Shown one piece after another: positions 45,174-54,756 of a stretch of 64,000 nt of DNA. Below the pieces are notes generated by a model. It saw only the letters and a list, made by a program, of their open reading frames with translations, was not told where the DNA came from and did not search any database. Within the stretch, counting starts at the first letter, position 1. The number at the start of each line of letters is the position of its first letter. Both the position numbers and the translations under genes were made by a program. Source of the DNA: Azospirillum thiophilum (GTDB taxonomy: Bacteria > Pseudomonadota > Alphaproteobacteria > Azospirillales > Azospirillaceae); the NCBI RefSeq assembly GCF_001305595.1, contig NZ_CP012401.1, forward strand, positions 2,429,001 through 2,493,000, written 5' to 3'.

Positions 45174-46436
45174 ATGAGACGTGTCGTCGTCACCGGCCTC
45201 GGTATGGTCACGCCGCTTGGCGTCGGCCACGCGCTGAACTGGGAGCGGCTGATTTCCAGCAAGTCGGGAATCCGCGGCATCACGGGGTTCGACGCTTCGG
45301 ACCTGGCCTCGAGGGTCGCCGGGCAGCTTCCGCGCGGTACGGGTGACGGCGAGTTCAATGCCGACACCTTCGTGCCGCCGAAAGACCAGCGAAAGATGGA
45401 TGATTTCATCGTCTTCGCCATCGCCGCGGCGCAGGAAGCAATCAAGGATTCCGGTTGGGTTCCCCAGACGGATGAAGAGCGTGAACGAACCGGCGTGATG
45501 GTCGGTTCCGGCATCGGCGGCCTGCCGGGCATCGCCGAAGGTGCGGTGACCCTGCATGAAAAGGGTCCGCGCCGGCTGTCGCCTTTCTTCATTCCTGCCT
45601 GCCTGATCAATCTGGCCTCCGGCCATATTTCGATCCAGCACGGCTTTAGGGGCCCCAACCATGCGGTCGTTACCGCCTGCTCGACCGGCGCGCACGCCAT
45701 CGGCGACGCCGCCCGTCTGATCATGTGGGACGATGCCGACATCATGGTCGCTGGCGGCACCGAAGCCGCCGTGAGCAGGCTTGGCGTCGGCGGCTTCGCC
45801 GCCATGCGCGCGCTGTCGACCAGCTTCAACGATGAACCGGAGAAGGCGTCCCGTCCTTATGACAAGGACCGCGACGGCTTCGTCATCGGCGAGGGTGCCG
45901 GTGTCGTGGTTTTGGAGGAGTTGGAGCACGCGAAGAAACGCGGCGCCACCATCTATGCCGAAATCATCGGCTATGGCATGTCGGGCGACGCCCACCACAT
46001 CTCCGCTCCGGCGGAGGATGGCAACGGCGGCTTCCGCGCCATGAAGGGGGCGCTGAAGCGTGCCGGACTGAACCCGTCCGATATCGATTACGTCAACGCC
46101 CACGGGACTTCCACCCCGCTCGGCGACGAGATCGAGCTTGGTGCGGTGAAGCGGCTGTTCGGCAATGCCATGGACAATCTGGCCATGTCCTCCACCAAGT
46201 CGGCCATCGGCCATTTGCTGGGGGCTGCCGGTGCTGTCGAGGCGATCTATTCGATCAAGGCGATCAACCACGGTATCGTTCCGCCGACGCTGAATCTTGA
46301 AAACCCGTCGGAGAGCTGCCTGGGCGTCAATCTGGTGCCGAAGGTAGCGCAGGAACGCCGCGTCCGCGCTGCACTGTCGAATTCCTTCGGGTTCGGCGGT
46401 ACCAATGCGTCGCTGATCTTCAAGGAATTCGTGTAA
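45174..46436 (+). CDS. fabF: Beta-ketoacyl-ACP synthase II
   Basis: 420 residues. Thiolase-fold condensing enzyme with catalytic Cys in VTACSTGAHA, first His in NAHGTSTPLGD and second His in SAIGHLLGAAGA. Starts MRRVVVTGLGMVTPLG. It elongates acyl-ACP by two carbons using malonyl-ACP. Lies between acpP and mltG as in E. coli. Confidence 0.97.
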   Translation: MRRVVVTGLGMVTPLGVGHALNWERLISSKSGIRGITGFDASDLASRVAGQLPRGTGDGEFNADTFVPPKDQRKMDDFIVFAIAAAQEAIKDSGWVPQTDEERERTGVMVGSGIGGLPGIAEGAVTLHEKGPRRLSPFFIPACLINLASGHISIQHGFRGPNHAVVTACSTGAHAIGDAARLIMWDDADIMVAGGTEAAVSRLGVGGFAAMRALSTSFNDEPEKASRPYDKDRDGFVIGEGAGVVVLEELEHAKKRGATIYAEIIGYGMSGDAHHISAPAEDGNGGFRAMKGALKRAGLNPSDIDYVNAHGTSTPLGDEIELGAVKRLFGNAMDNLAMSSTKSAIGHLLGAAGAVEAIYSIKAINHGIVPPTLNLENPSESCLGVNLVPKVAQERRVRAALSNSFGFGGTNASLIFKEFV

Positions 46437-46486
46437 ACGAATCACCGCATCGATTTTGCCGTTTTCAGCCGTCAATGAGGTGAGCG

Positions 46487-47494
46487 ATGGGCTGGGGTCT
46501 CCGAATTTTCACGGGGACACTGGCCCTCGTGGTCGGTGCTGCAGGAGGAATCGGTATCTGGGGGATCCAGCGTTACGAGTCCCCCGGACCGCTGGAACAG
46601 GCCGAAACAGTCGTGATTCCGCGAGGCAGCGGCCTGGAAGCCATTGCCATCACGCTTGGAGACTCCGGCGTGATAGGATCGCCGCTGGTCTTCATTGCCG
46701 CGGCCAAGCTGACCGGTGCCTTCCGTGAGTTGAAGGCCGGAGAGTACCAGTTTCCTGCAGGAATCAGCATCGAAGCCGTTTTGGAGCAGATGCGCCAAGG
46801 CCGTACCGTCGTGCATCGTTTCACCGTGCCGGAAGGGTTGAGCTCGGCCCAGGTGATTGCGCTCCTGGAGCGCGAGGCGATTTTGACCGGTCACATCCTG
46901 AAGCCGCCGAAGGAAGGTTCACTCCTGCCGGAAACCTACCATTTCGCCTATGGTGACAGCCGTACCGCATTGGTCGAGCGGATGCAGACCGCGATGAGCC
47001 AAGCTCTAGCGGAGGCCTGGAAGAACCGCGATCCGAATCTGCCCTTTGAAACGCCGCAACAGGCATTGACGCTGGCCTCCGTCGTGGAGAAGGAAACCGG
47101 CATCGCGGCGGAGCGACCCAAGGTGGCCGGCGTTTTCGTCAACCGGCTTGAAACCGGTATGAAACTCCAGTCCGATCCAACGGTTATTTACGCCCTGACC
47201 GAAGGCAGTGGCGAGCTGGGGCGGGCACTGACCCGCAACGACTGGAAGTTCGAGTCGCCCTATAACACCTACCAAGTCAACGGTCTGCCGCCGGGACCGA
47301 TTGCCAATCCGGGCAAGGCCTCGATCCAGGCGGTGATGAAGCCCGAGCGCCACGAATTCCTGTATTTCGTCGCCGACGGCACCGGTGGCCATGTCTTCGC
47401 AAAGTCTTTGCCGGATCACAACCGCAACGTTGCCAAATGGCGGGAGTTCCAGCAAAGCCGCCAACCCGATCATGGCGACACGTCATCTGAATGA
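46487..47494 (+). CDS. mltG: Endolytic murein transglycosylase
   Basis: 335 residues. A membrane anchor at residues about 5-25 (IFTGTLALVVGAAGGIGIW), a LysM-like domain (VVIPRGSGLEAIA), then the YceG/MltG domain: LLPETYHFAYG, ASVVEKETG with the catalytic Glu (about 204), LQSDPTVIYAL, YNTYQVNGLPPGPIANPG. It cleaves nascent glycan strands, setting their length. Order fabF-mltG is common in proteobacteria. Confidence 0.95.
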   Translation: MGWGLRIFTGTLALVVGAAGGIGIWGIQRYESPGPLEQAETVVIPRGSGLEAIAITLGDSGVIGSPLVFIAAAKLTGAFRELKAGEYQFPAGISIEAVLEQMRQGRTVVHRFTVPEGLSSAQVIALLEREAILTGHILKPPKEGSLLPETYHFAYGDSRTALVERMQTAMSQALAEAWKNRDPNLPFETPQQALTLASVVEKETGIAAERPKVAGVFVNRLETGMKLQSDPTVIYALTEGSGELGRALTRNDWKFESPYNTYQVNGLPPGPIANPGKASIQAVMKPERHEFLYFVADGTGGHVFAKSLPDHNRNVAKWREFQQSRQPDHGDTSSE

Positions 47495-47607
47495 TCGCCG
47501 ATGGACCGTGACGGGTGCCCGAAGACGATCAGCTCGGTTGCATGCTCCCCGCATTTTCGGCAATCTTTGCACCGCAGCAAAATTGACCACCAATCCATGG
47601 GGGAGTG

Positions 47608-47910
47608 ATGAGCCTGGATATCGAGCAGCGCATCCGTGATCGTGCCTATGCGATCTGGCAGGCGGAAGGCTGTCCGGATGGACGTAATACCGATCACTGG
47701 CTTCAGGCCGAACTCGCGGTTCGGACCGAAGCGACGGGGATCCCGGACCGGGCGCCGGTCGTCGCGGTGATGAAGGCACCGCGCAAGACGACCAATGCAA
47801 AGCCGGCTGCGGCGAAAGCGGAAGCCATGGAGTCTATGGCAGCGGAAGTGGTGGCGGCAGAGCCCGTCAAGTTGCGCAAGCCGCGGGCTCGCAAAGTGGA
47901 CATTCCCTGA
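47608..47910 (+). CDS. DUF2934 domain protein
   Basis: 100 residues from ATG 47608 preceded by GGGGGAG. The N-terminus RIRDRAYAIWQAEGCPDGR-TDHWLQAE is the DUF2934 motif (residues about 7-36), of unknown function. An Ala/Lys-rich tail ending PRARKVDIP is probably disordered and basic, suggesting nucleic-acid or membrane association. Confidence 0.85.
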   Translation: MSLDIEQRIRDRAYAIWQAEGCPDGRNTDHWLQAELAVRTEATGIPDRAPVVAVMKAPRKTTNAKPAAAKAEAMESMAAEVVAAEPVKLRKPRARKVDIP

Positions 47911-47921
47911 CCGCCGCTTCG

Positions 47922-48161
47922 TCAGGCTGCATTGGAAGCCCGAGGCAGAGACAGGTTGGAGATGACCATCACTCCGGCGGTCGTGCCGTAGGACTTGCGG
48001 GCGGTGCGAAGCCCCTCCAGCGCCTCCAGCAAGCTTTCTTCGGCAAAACCAGGGGGAAGTCCGGCCAGTTCCCGCTCCGTCAAGTCGATGAAGGCGTCCA
48101 ACAGGCGCGCATGGATACGGCTGGCCAAACGGACTTCGTCGGCGACTTTCTGTGCGGGCAT
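47922..48161 (-). CDS. Hypothetical small helical protein
   Basis: 79 residues from ATG 48161 with AGGGAG upstream. Mainly helical (VADEVRLASRIHARLLDAFIDL, SLLEALEGLRTARKSY), no cysteine or membrane span. Not recognised. Convergent with the DUF2934 gene, 11 nt apart. Confidence 0.65.
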   Translation of the reverse strand: MPAQKVADEVRLASRIHARLLDAFIDLTERELAGLPPGFAEESLLEALEGLRTARKSYGTTAGVMVISNLSLPRASNAA

Positions 48162-48570
48162 GGAAGGCTCCCTTGGTGTCGGGTGGATTTGAGCGTCGAT
48201 ATGGCGTCTTCTCGGGACCAAGCGTTCCCGTGAACCGATTAAAGAGGTAATAGGGTTAAAAGAACTTTAAATACCAGATATCGCCGTTTGGGATTAAGGC
48301 TTACCACTTCGGATATTTTTGAAAATGCGGATTGGGTGGGGCGTTTGCAGTCTCCGGTATCGCCGGATCTTTTCAATATCTGTTAAGTTGCAGCAAACAT
48401 TTCGAAATCGGGCACTCTCCGCACCGGGGCCGGCTGACGTATCTTGTTCCGGATGAGTGACTAGGCGCTTCATAAGGCACGAATGTGCTCCGGAAGAGCC
48501 TTGTGTCCAGAAGCATCGCCAGGAGCACCGAGGGCCAGCCAGAAGGCGCAATTCTATATGGTCGACGTGC
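48162..48570. other. Intergenic region, partly AT-rich
   Basis: About 410 nt between two reverse-strand genes. The segment 48235-48400 is AT-rich and likely holds the promoter of the small gene at 47922-48161. No coding sequence, repeat or terminator with adequate support. Confidence 0.5.
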
Positions 48571-48993
48571 TCAGTCGATTTGCCATATACCGGCCCCTTC
48601 GTTGGTCCGAACGCCATCCACTGCCGGGCGTTGCGCGGCCCAAGTCAGCAACCCGTCCAAAACGGGGCATAGCGATTGCCCCCACTCCGTCAATCCATAT
48701 TCTACCTTGGGCGGCACCTGATGATGAACGATGCGGCGGACGATGCCGTCCGTTTCCATCTGGCGAAGCTGCTGAATCAGCATTTTCTGTGAAATGGTGG
48801 GAATTGCGCGCTCCAGTTCAGAAAAGCGGCGCAGTGTTCCACCGAACAGGTGGAACAGGATCATCAGCTTCCAGCGCCCCTCCAAAACCTTCAGGGCTTG
48901 TTCCACTCCGGCAGCCGCGGTATCGCGGGTATAATGATGTTCCACTTCCTTACCCTCCGGTAAGTACCTTACTTTTTTGTGCGTACTTGTCAT
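48571..48993 (-). CDS. HxlR-family transcriptional regulator
   Basis: 140 residues. The winged helix shows the HxlR pattern: ALKVLEGRWKLMILFHLFGG (about residues 33-52), RFSELERAIPTISQKMLIQQLRQME (recognition region, about 56-80) and YGLTEWGQSL. The N-terminal CP motif with sensing cysteine common in the family is absent. Divergent from an SDR gene, which it probably controls. An inverted repeat AAGTAC/GTACTT (48962-48988) overlaps its 5' end; a later start would place that repeat in the promoter. Confidence 0.88.
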   Translation of the reverse strand: MTSTHKKVRYLPEGKEVEHHYTRDTAAAGVEQALKVLEGRWKLMILFHLFGGTLRRFSELERAIPTISQKMLIQQLRQMETDGIVRRIVHHQVPPKVEYGLTEWGQSLCPVLDGLLTWAAQRPAVDGVRTNEGAGIWQID

Positions 48994-49180
48994 CGGGGAA
49001 GCCTACCGGCATCTTTCGTCCATCGCAACGACCGCCATGCTTGATCGCCGGGATCGAACGGAAGCAATGGTTCGCTGCGCCTCACATCGATGCACAAGGA
49101 TTTCCGACGATGCATGGCATTCCGTCATCGCGAGCGCTTGGCCGTTGCCTGTCCTGTCCCGCCGTTGCGGGGGGGCGGCA

Positions 49181-49972
49181 ATGAGCCTGTCCATCGACCT
49201 GAGCGGACGCCGGACTCTTGTCACTGGAGGTAGCAAGGGGATCGGCGAGGCAACCGTCTCGCGCTTGGTCGAAGCCGGCGCCACCGTCATGACCACGGCT
49301 AGGCGGCTGCCTCCGCATGTGCCGTCCGGGGTATCCGAGAACCTGTTCATCACCGCCGATCTGACGTCCGAGGAAGGCTGCCGGACAGTTTCCGACGCTG
49401 TGCATCGCCACTGGGGCGGCATCGACGTTCTGGTCCATGTGGTCGGCGGTTCGGACGCCCCCTCTGGCGGCTTCGCGGCCTTGACGGAGGAACAATGGAC
49501 CCGGGAGCTGTCCCTGAACCTGCTGCCGGCGGTGCGCCTCGATCGGGCCTTGCTGCCGTTGATGGTGGCGTGCGGATCGGGGGTGGTGGTCCATGTCACG
49601 TCGATCCAGAGCCAACTGCCGTTGCCTGATTCCACGTTGGCCTATGCCGCCGCCAAGGCAGCCCTGTCCAACTATAGCAAGGGCTTGTCGAAAGAGGTCG
49701 GTCCCAAAGGCGTCCGCGTGTTGCGCGTGGCGCCCGGCTGGGTCGAAACGACGGCGGCCACTGCGTTGATCGAGCGGCTGGCTCAGGAAGCCGGCACCGA
49801 TATGGATGCCGCTCGACAGGGGCTGATGGCGTCGCTCGGCGGTATTCCGTTCGGCCGCCCTGCCAAGCCGGTGGAGGTTGCCGATCTCATTGCCTTCCTC
49901 GTTTCCGATCATAGCGGCTGCATCACCGGGACCGAGTTCGTCATCGATGGCGGCACGGTGCCGACCGCTTGA
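49181..49972 (+). CDS. SDR family oxidoreductase under HxlR control
   Basis: 263 residues from ATG 49181. TGGSKGIGEATV cofactor loop (about 15-26), VHVVGGSD in place of NNAG, catalytic Ser in VTSIQSQ, and YAAAK. C-terminus CITGTEFVIDGGTVPTA. It resembles SDRs commonly found next to HxlR or TetR regulators and used in aldehyde or quinone detoxification. Substrate unknown. Confidence 0.88.
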   Translation: MSLSIDLSGRRTLVTGGSKGIGEATVSRLVEAGATVMTTARRLPPHVPSGVSENLFITADLTSEEGCRTVSDAVHRHWGGIDVLVHVVGGSDAPSGGFAALTEEQWTRELSLNLLPAVRLDRALLPLMVACGSGVVVHVTSIQSQLPLPDSTLAYAAAKAALSNYSKGLSKEVGPKGVRVLRVAPGWVETTAATALIERLAQEAGTDMDAARQGLMASLGGIPFGRPAKPVEVADLIAFLVSDHSGCITGTEFVIDGGTVPTA

Positions 49973-50374
49973 GCCTCTCTCCTTGGTCCAGCCGGTTCAT
50001 GACGTGGAATTCATGGTCGGGTCAGGTTCGGGACAGGGCGGCTGGCCTATGATCCTCTTTGTGACGCGGTCGGGCCAGCCCCCCTGAAACACCGACCGCC
50101 CACCCAGAGCGTCTTCTCTTCTGGTGTCTCTCCCCGATGGTCCCCTGCCATCGGACTTGGCCGTCCGGGCCTCCCGTTTGCCTCCGGACGGTACCTATCG
50201 GCGGAGCGCGTCCGTGGCCAAGTTCAGGCCGGCGTTGCCCCCCACCGAAGGCCACCGGCCGCGGTGCGTTCCGCCGTTCCTTCTTTTCCCCTGTTCGTCG
50301 CAGCGGCCTTGACGGCACCGCGCCCAACCGGCTTTCTGAGGACCGTCCAAGACTTTCCCGATAGCGTCCCGCCC
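49973..50374. other. Intergenic region upstream of recG
   Basis: About 400 nt; an open frame runs in from 50264 in the recG phase but its translation is unlike RecG N-termini. No other supported feature. Confidence 0.5.
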
Positions 50375-52456
50375 GTGCGTCCTGCCATCCTGTTTCCGCT
50401 TTTCAAGCCGGTCACGGCACTCCCCGGCCTCGGCCCCCGATTGGGCAAGCTGGTGGAGAAGCTGGCTGGCGCCCATGTGGTCGACTTGCTGTGGCATCTG
50501 CCCTGCGGCGTGGTTGACCGCCGCTTCTCGCCCAAGATCGCGCAGGCGCCGCACGGCCGCATTGCGACACTGACCGTCCGCATCGATTCGCATGCGCCGC
50601 CGATGAACCCGCGCCATCCCTACAAGATCCGCTGCACCGACGAGACCGGCGTGCTGGAACTTGTCTATTTCCATATCCGTGGCGATTGGCTGTCAAAGCA
50701 GATTCCGTCGGGTTCCACCATGGTGGTTTCCGGCAAGGTCGAATGGTTCAACGACACTGCCCAGATCACTCATCCCGACGCCGTCGTCCCGCTCGATGCC
50801 CGTGACGAGATGGAGATGGTGGAACCGGTCTATCCGATGACTGCAGGCCTGCCGGCCAAGACGCTGCGCAAGGCGGTGCGCGCCGCGCTGGGCGACATCC
50901 CTGAACTCGCGGAGTGGCAGGATCCTGCTTGGCTGGCCCGCCGGCAATGGCCGACCTGGGCCGATGCATTGAGGCGTGCCCACACACCGGAGGACGAGGG
51001 AGCCCTTGCGCCGACCGCGCCGATCCGTTGCCGATTGGCCTATGATGAGTTGCTGGCGAACCAGTTGGCGCTGATGCTGGTGCGGGCAAGCCAGCGGCGG
51101 CTTGCCGGGAGGGTTACGCAGGGTGACGGGAGCCTGCGGCAGGCTGCATTGGCGGCGCTGCCATTCTCGCTGACCGACTCGCAGGCTGCGGCGCTGGAGG
51201 ACATCTATTCCGACATGGCGGCGGAACGCCGCATGTTGCGTCTGTTGCAGGGCGATGTCGGCAGTGGCAAGACCGTGGTCGCGCTGCTGGCCATGCTGAA
51301 TGCGGTGGAGGCCGGCGCCCAGGCAGCCTTGATGGCACCGACCGAGATCCTTGCCCGCCAACATGCTGAAAGCCTTGCGCCGCTGTGCAAGGCGGCGGGG
51401 GTGGAGATCGGGCTGCTGACCGGTCGTGACAAGGGGAAGGCGCGTCAGGCCGTGCTCGACCGGCTTGCTTCGGGCGAGTTGCCGTTGCTGGTCGGCACCC
51501 ACGCGCTGTTCCAGGAGGATGTCACCTTCAAGGATCTGGCCCTGGCAGTGATCGACGAGCAACACCGCTTCGGTGTCCACCAGCGTCTGCAGCTTTCAGC
51601 CAAGGGCAGGGCGGTCGACGTCCTGGTGATGACGGCGACGCCGATCCCGCGCACCCTGACCCTGACTGCCTATGGTGACATGGACGTATCGCGCCTGACC
51701 GAGAAGCCGGCCGGCCGTAAGCCGGTGCAGACCGTCACCGTGGCGCTCGATCGTCTGGAGGATGTCGTCCAAGGCATCCAACGCAAGGTGAGCGAGGGTG
51801 CGCGGGTCTATTGGGTTTGCCCGCTGGTCGATGAGTCAGAGCAGAGCGACCTTGCCGCCGCGACTGAGCGCCATGCCTTTCTGCGTGCGAGCTTCGGCGA
51901 TAAGGTCGGGCTGGTCCATGGAAAGATGCGTGGGCCGGACAAGGATGCAGTGATGGCTGCCTTCGCGGAGGGCAACCTCGACGTCCTGGTCGCCACCACG
52001 GTGATCGAGGTCGGGGTGAATGTCCCGGAAGCCACGGTGATGGTCATCGAACATGCCGAACGGTTTGGATTGGCTCAGCTTCACCAACTGCGCGGTCGGG
52101 TCGGACGTGGCGAAAAGCCGTCGAGTTGTCTCCTGTTGTTCGATTCGAACCTGACCGAGGCGGCGCGGGCAAGGTTGAAGACGCTCCGCGATACTGAAGA
52201 CGGCTTTGTCATCGCCGAAGAGGATCTGCGTTTGCGCGGGGCTGGCGAAGTGCTTGGGACGCGGCAGTCCGGCCTGCCGGGATTCCGGCTGGCCGATCTG
52301 GCGGTGCATGGTGATCTGCTGGCTGTGGCGCGCGATGACGCGCGCTTGGTGGTCGACCGCGATCCCGATCTCGCCAGTCCGCGCGGACAGGCACTGCGGA
52401 CGCTGCTCTACCTGTTCGAACGCGACGCCGCGGCCAAGACCTTGCGGTCCGGCTGA
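50375..52456 (+). CDS. recG: ATP-dependent DNA helicase RecG
   Basis: 693 residues from GTG 50375 (VRPAILFPLFKPVTALPGLGPR), the usual RecG length. Wedge/OB domain first, then helicase motifs: Walker A GDVGSGKTVVALL (about 292), motif II IDEQHRFGVHQR (about 395), TATPIPRTL, and motif VI HQLRGRVGRGEK. RecG remodels stalled forks and Holliday junctions. The 3' end overlaps the convergent DUF502 gene by 49 bp. Confidence 0.96.
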   Translation: MRPAILFPLFKPVTALPGLGPRLGKLVEKLAGAHVVDLLWHLPCGVVDRRFSPKIAQAPHGRIATLTVRIDSHAPPMNPRHPYKIRCTDETGVLELVYFHIRGDWLSKQIPSGSTMVVSGKVEWFNDTAQITHPDAVVPLDARDEMEMVEPVYPMTAGLPAKTLRKAVRAALGDIPELAEWQDPAWLARRQWPTWADALRRAHTPEDEGALAPTAPIRCRLAYDELLANQLALMLVRASQRRLAGRVTQGDGSLRQAALAALPFSLTDSQAAALEDIYSDMAAERRMLRLLQGDVGSGKTVVALLAMLNAVEAGAQAALMAPTEILARQHAESLAPLCKAAGVEIGLLTGRDKGKARQAVLDRLASGELPLLVGTHALFQEDVTFKDLALAVIDEQHRFGVHQRLQLSAKGRAVDVLVMTATPIPRTLTLTAYGDMDVSRLTEKPAGRKPVQTVTVALDRLEDVVQGIQRKVSEGARVYWVCPLVDESEQSDLAAATERHAFLRASFGDKVGLVHGKMRGPDKDAVMAAFAEGNLDVLVATTVIEVGVNVPEATVMVIEHAERFGLAQLHQLRGRVGRGEKPSSCLLLFDSNLTEAARARLKTLRDTEDGFVIAEEDLRLRGAGEVLGTRQSGLPGFRLADLAVHGDLLAVARDDARLVVDRDPDLASPRGQALRTLLYLFERDAAAKTLRSG

Positions 52457-53193
52457 CCGCCGTCGGAAGCGGGTCGGTTCTCGACAGGCTCGGCAAGAGC
52501 GGTATGGTGTTCGGGCGGGACGACGATGCCGCCGGACATCACCAGCTTCAACCCGTCCTCCACCGACATGTTCAGCACCGTCACTTCGCGTCGCGGCACC
52601 ATCGCCAGATAGCCGGCGGTAGGCGGTGCGCAGGGAATGAACACATTCACCATGTCGTCGGCCTGACCGTCCAGGCGCAATTGGACTTCCGGATGGGCAT
52701 TGCCAGTGATGAAACCAAGCGACCATACTCCGGGGCGCGGGTACTGGATCACCACCACCTCGCGGAAGGCGTTGGACTTCTTCGCCAGGACCGTCTCGAA
52801 GATCTGCTTCACCACGCCATAGACTGAGCGGACGACCGGCATCCGCCCGACCGCACCTTCGCCGACGCTCAAGACCAGCCGGCCGACATATCCCGCAGCG
52901 AAGGCGCCGATCAGGGTGACGACGACGATGACCACCAGAACGCCGATACCGGGAATGGAAAAGGGCAGGTAATTCTCAGGATTATAGGTGCTAGGAATGA
53001 ACGGGCGGATATAGCCGTCGATCAGCGAGACGAACCACCAGGCGATGTAGGCGGTGATGGCTATCGGGGCCGTGACCAGGATGCCGGCCAGGAAATAGGC
53101 CCGAAGGCGCCCCATGAATCCGATGCCTTCACGGCGGTGCCGCACCGGTTCCGGTGTCTGGCCCTTCTTCGATTCCGTCTGATCCCCGCTCAC
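52408..53193 (-). CDS. DUF502 family membrane protein
   Basis: 261 residues. Two membrane segments (about 31-56, LRAYFLAGILVTAPIAITAY, and 79-104, IPGIGVLVVIVVVTLIGAFA) and a conserved domain with GYVGRLVLSVGEGAVGRMPVV, YGVVKQIFET, VFIPCAPPTAGYLAMVP and the end LKLVMSGGIVVP, diagnostic of DUF502. Function unknown. Overlaps recG tail to tail. The last 40 residues are variable. Confidence 0.92.
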   Translation of the reverse strand: MSGDQTESKKGQTPEPVRHRREGIGFMGRLRAYFLAGILVTAPIAITAYIAWWFVSLIDGYIRPFIPSTYNPENYLPFSIPGIGVLVVIVVVTLIGAFAAGYVGRLVLSVGEGAVGRMPVVRSVYGVVKQIFETVLAKKSNAFREVVVIQYPRPGVWSLGFITGNAHPEVQLRLDGQADDMVNVFIPCAPPTAGYLAMVPRREVTVLNMSVEDGLKLVMSGGIVVPPEHHTALAEPVENRPASDGGQPDRKVLAAASRSNR

Positions 53194-53281
53194 GCCCGCC
53201 CATCCGCTGCTCGTCCGCCCGCGCCATAGTGGGGCAAGCGTGGTCCGCTCTCAACTGCCGTGTGCGTTGCGGCGTGCGGGA

Positions 53282-53683
53282 TCAGCTGATCAGGGCTCCG
53301 GCCAATGTACAGAGCAGGGTAACCGCGCCGGCGATGGCTGCGCCGTCGACATGATTTGGAAAGGCGCGCCAGAATTCATCCTTGGATATCGGCTCCGGTG
53401 CATCGAACTCGTCCATCGACAGGCCTGCAGCCATGCCGCCGCAGGTGCGCTCGGCGATCGCGCCGGACAGATGGGCCATTGCGACGGCCAGATAGCAGAA
53501 GGTCGCGAAGTCGAGCAGGAAGCCCAGCGTGCTGTTCGCCTCGCCCAGCGGGGTGGCGGTCATGCCGGTTGCGGCGACCGTGCTCGCCATGGCGATCGCC
53601 GCGGCCAGGGGGATCAGAGCGACCGACAGCAGCCGATGACCATCGATGCGGCGGGCGGTAGGCACGGGGAACAGCTTGGGCAT
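53282..53683 (-). CDS. Small membrane protein of unknown function
   Basis: 133 residues from ATG 53683 (GGAG 8 nt upstream; ATG 53689 also possible). Three membrane segments: about 17-42 (LLSVALIPLAAAIAMASTVA), 50-72 (LGFLLDFATFCYLAVAMAHL) and 114-132 at the C-terminus. Not recognised. Monocistronic, divergent from the Crp-type gene. Confidence 0.7.
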   Translation of the reverse strand: MPKLFPVPTARRIDGHRLLSVALIPLAAAIAMASTVAATGMTATPLGEANSTLGFLLDFATFCYLAVAMAHLSGAIAERTCGGMAAGLSMDEFDAPEPISKDEFWRAFPNHVDGAAIAGAVTLLCTLAGALIS

Positions 53684-53876
53684 GGACATCGCTCCGGCAG
53701 CGGAAGGCAAATGAGGGTGTCGGTGATGCTTGGTCGGCGAGGCTTGGGTTCCTTCTGCCCTGTCGGTGTTAACGGAGGGTTGACACCGTCCATTGGTCAC
53801 ACGCCTTCCCCCTTTGCGCGGGTCGAGCTATCCTTTCGCGTAAGAAGCAGTCCGGGCCGGAGGCCGAATCATTCCC

Positions 53877-54614
53877 GTGTCGAAAGCTGAATTGCCCAAA
53901 CACGAAGCCGCGACCGATCCGCCAACAGCCGGACTGGACCGTATCGCGTTGCTTCGACCGCTGACGCCCGAACAACGAGCCGCGGTGGCGCGTCAGTGTC
54001 GGTGGCGTCGTTTCAGCGCCGATGAACAGTTGATCGACCATTGGGGCGATACCCGCGATGTCGCCTTTGTGGTCGAAGGGCGGGTCAGGGTGCTGAGCCA
54101 TTCTGCCGGCGGGCGCGAGATCAGCTTCAGCGACATCGACGCTGGTGAGCCGGTGGGGGAGATGTCGGCGTTGGATGGGCGGCCACGCTCCGCGTCCGTC
54201 GTGGCGCTGGCGGATGGGGCACTGGTCGCCTTCCTGCCGGCGCGTCCGTTCCAGGAACTGGTGACCGGACATCCGGAGCTGGCGCAGGCCATGTTGCTGC
54301 GGCTGTGCGATAAATTGCGCGGTGCGACCGACCGCATCATGGAGTTGTCGACGCTGGGCGCCAACAATAGGGTTCATGCGGAGCTGTTGCGCCTTGCAAA
54401 GCGTGGCAAGCGACAGGGTATCGTCGCGATCATCGCGCCGATTCCCGTCCATTCCGACATCGCGGCCCGCGTCAGCACCACGCGTGAAACCGTTGCCCGC
54501 GTCCTGAGCGACCTGACCCGCGATGGTATGCTGGAACGCCGTCCGGACGCGCTGGTGGTCCGCGACCTTCCAAGGCTGGAGATGCTGGTCGAGGATGTGC
54601 GCGGTGCAGTGTGA
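53877..54614 (+). CDS. Crp/Fnr-family transcriptional regulator
   Basis: 245 residues, GTG start at 53877. Cyclic-nucleotide-binding fold (LIDHWGDTRDVAFVVEGRVRVL, GEPVGEMSALDGRPRSAS near the phosphate-binding cassette, about 95-112) and a C-terminal HTH (SDIAARVSTTRETVARVLSDL, about 195-217). The GEMSALDGRPRSA cassette keeps Glu and Arg as in cAMP-binding proteins. The Fnr Fe-S cysteines are missing. Ends in a strong terminator. Confidence 0.9.
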   Translation: MSKAELPKHEAATDPPTAGLDRIALLRPLTPEQRAAVARQCRWRRFSADEQLIDHWGDTRDVAFVVEGRVRVLSHSAGGREISFSDIDAGEPVGEMSALDGRPRSASVVALADGALVAFLPARPFQELVTGHPELAQAMLLRLCDKLRGATDRIMELSTLGANNRVHAELLRLAKRGKRQGIVAIIAPIPVHSDIAARVSTTRETVARVLSDLTRDGMLERRPDALVVRDLPRLEMLVEDVRGAV

Positions 54615-54640
54615 CGCGCCAAAGGATGAGTCTGAAAAGA

Positions 54641-54690
54641 AAAGGCCGCGGCGGTCCGAATGAACGGACCGTGCCGCGGTCGCCTTTTTT
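54641..54690 (+). terminator. Rho-independent terminator
   Basis: AAAAGGCCGCGGCGGTCCG, short loop, CGGACCGTGCCGCGG with TCGCC and then TTTTTT: a long stem with one bulge 27 nt after the Crp-type gene. The leading A-run could let it also end the reverse-strand transcript of the small-protein pair. Confidence 0.9.
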
Positions 54691-54756
54691 CTTGCCGTTT
54701 CCTCACCATGAACTCCGCCCGAACCCTCGTCCGGCCGAATAACGGTGTTTTGCGGG

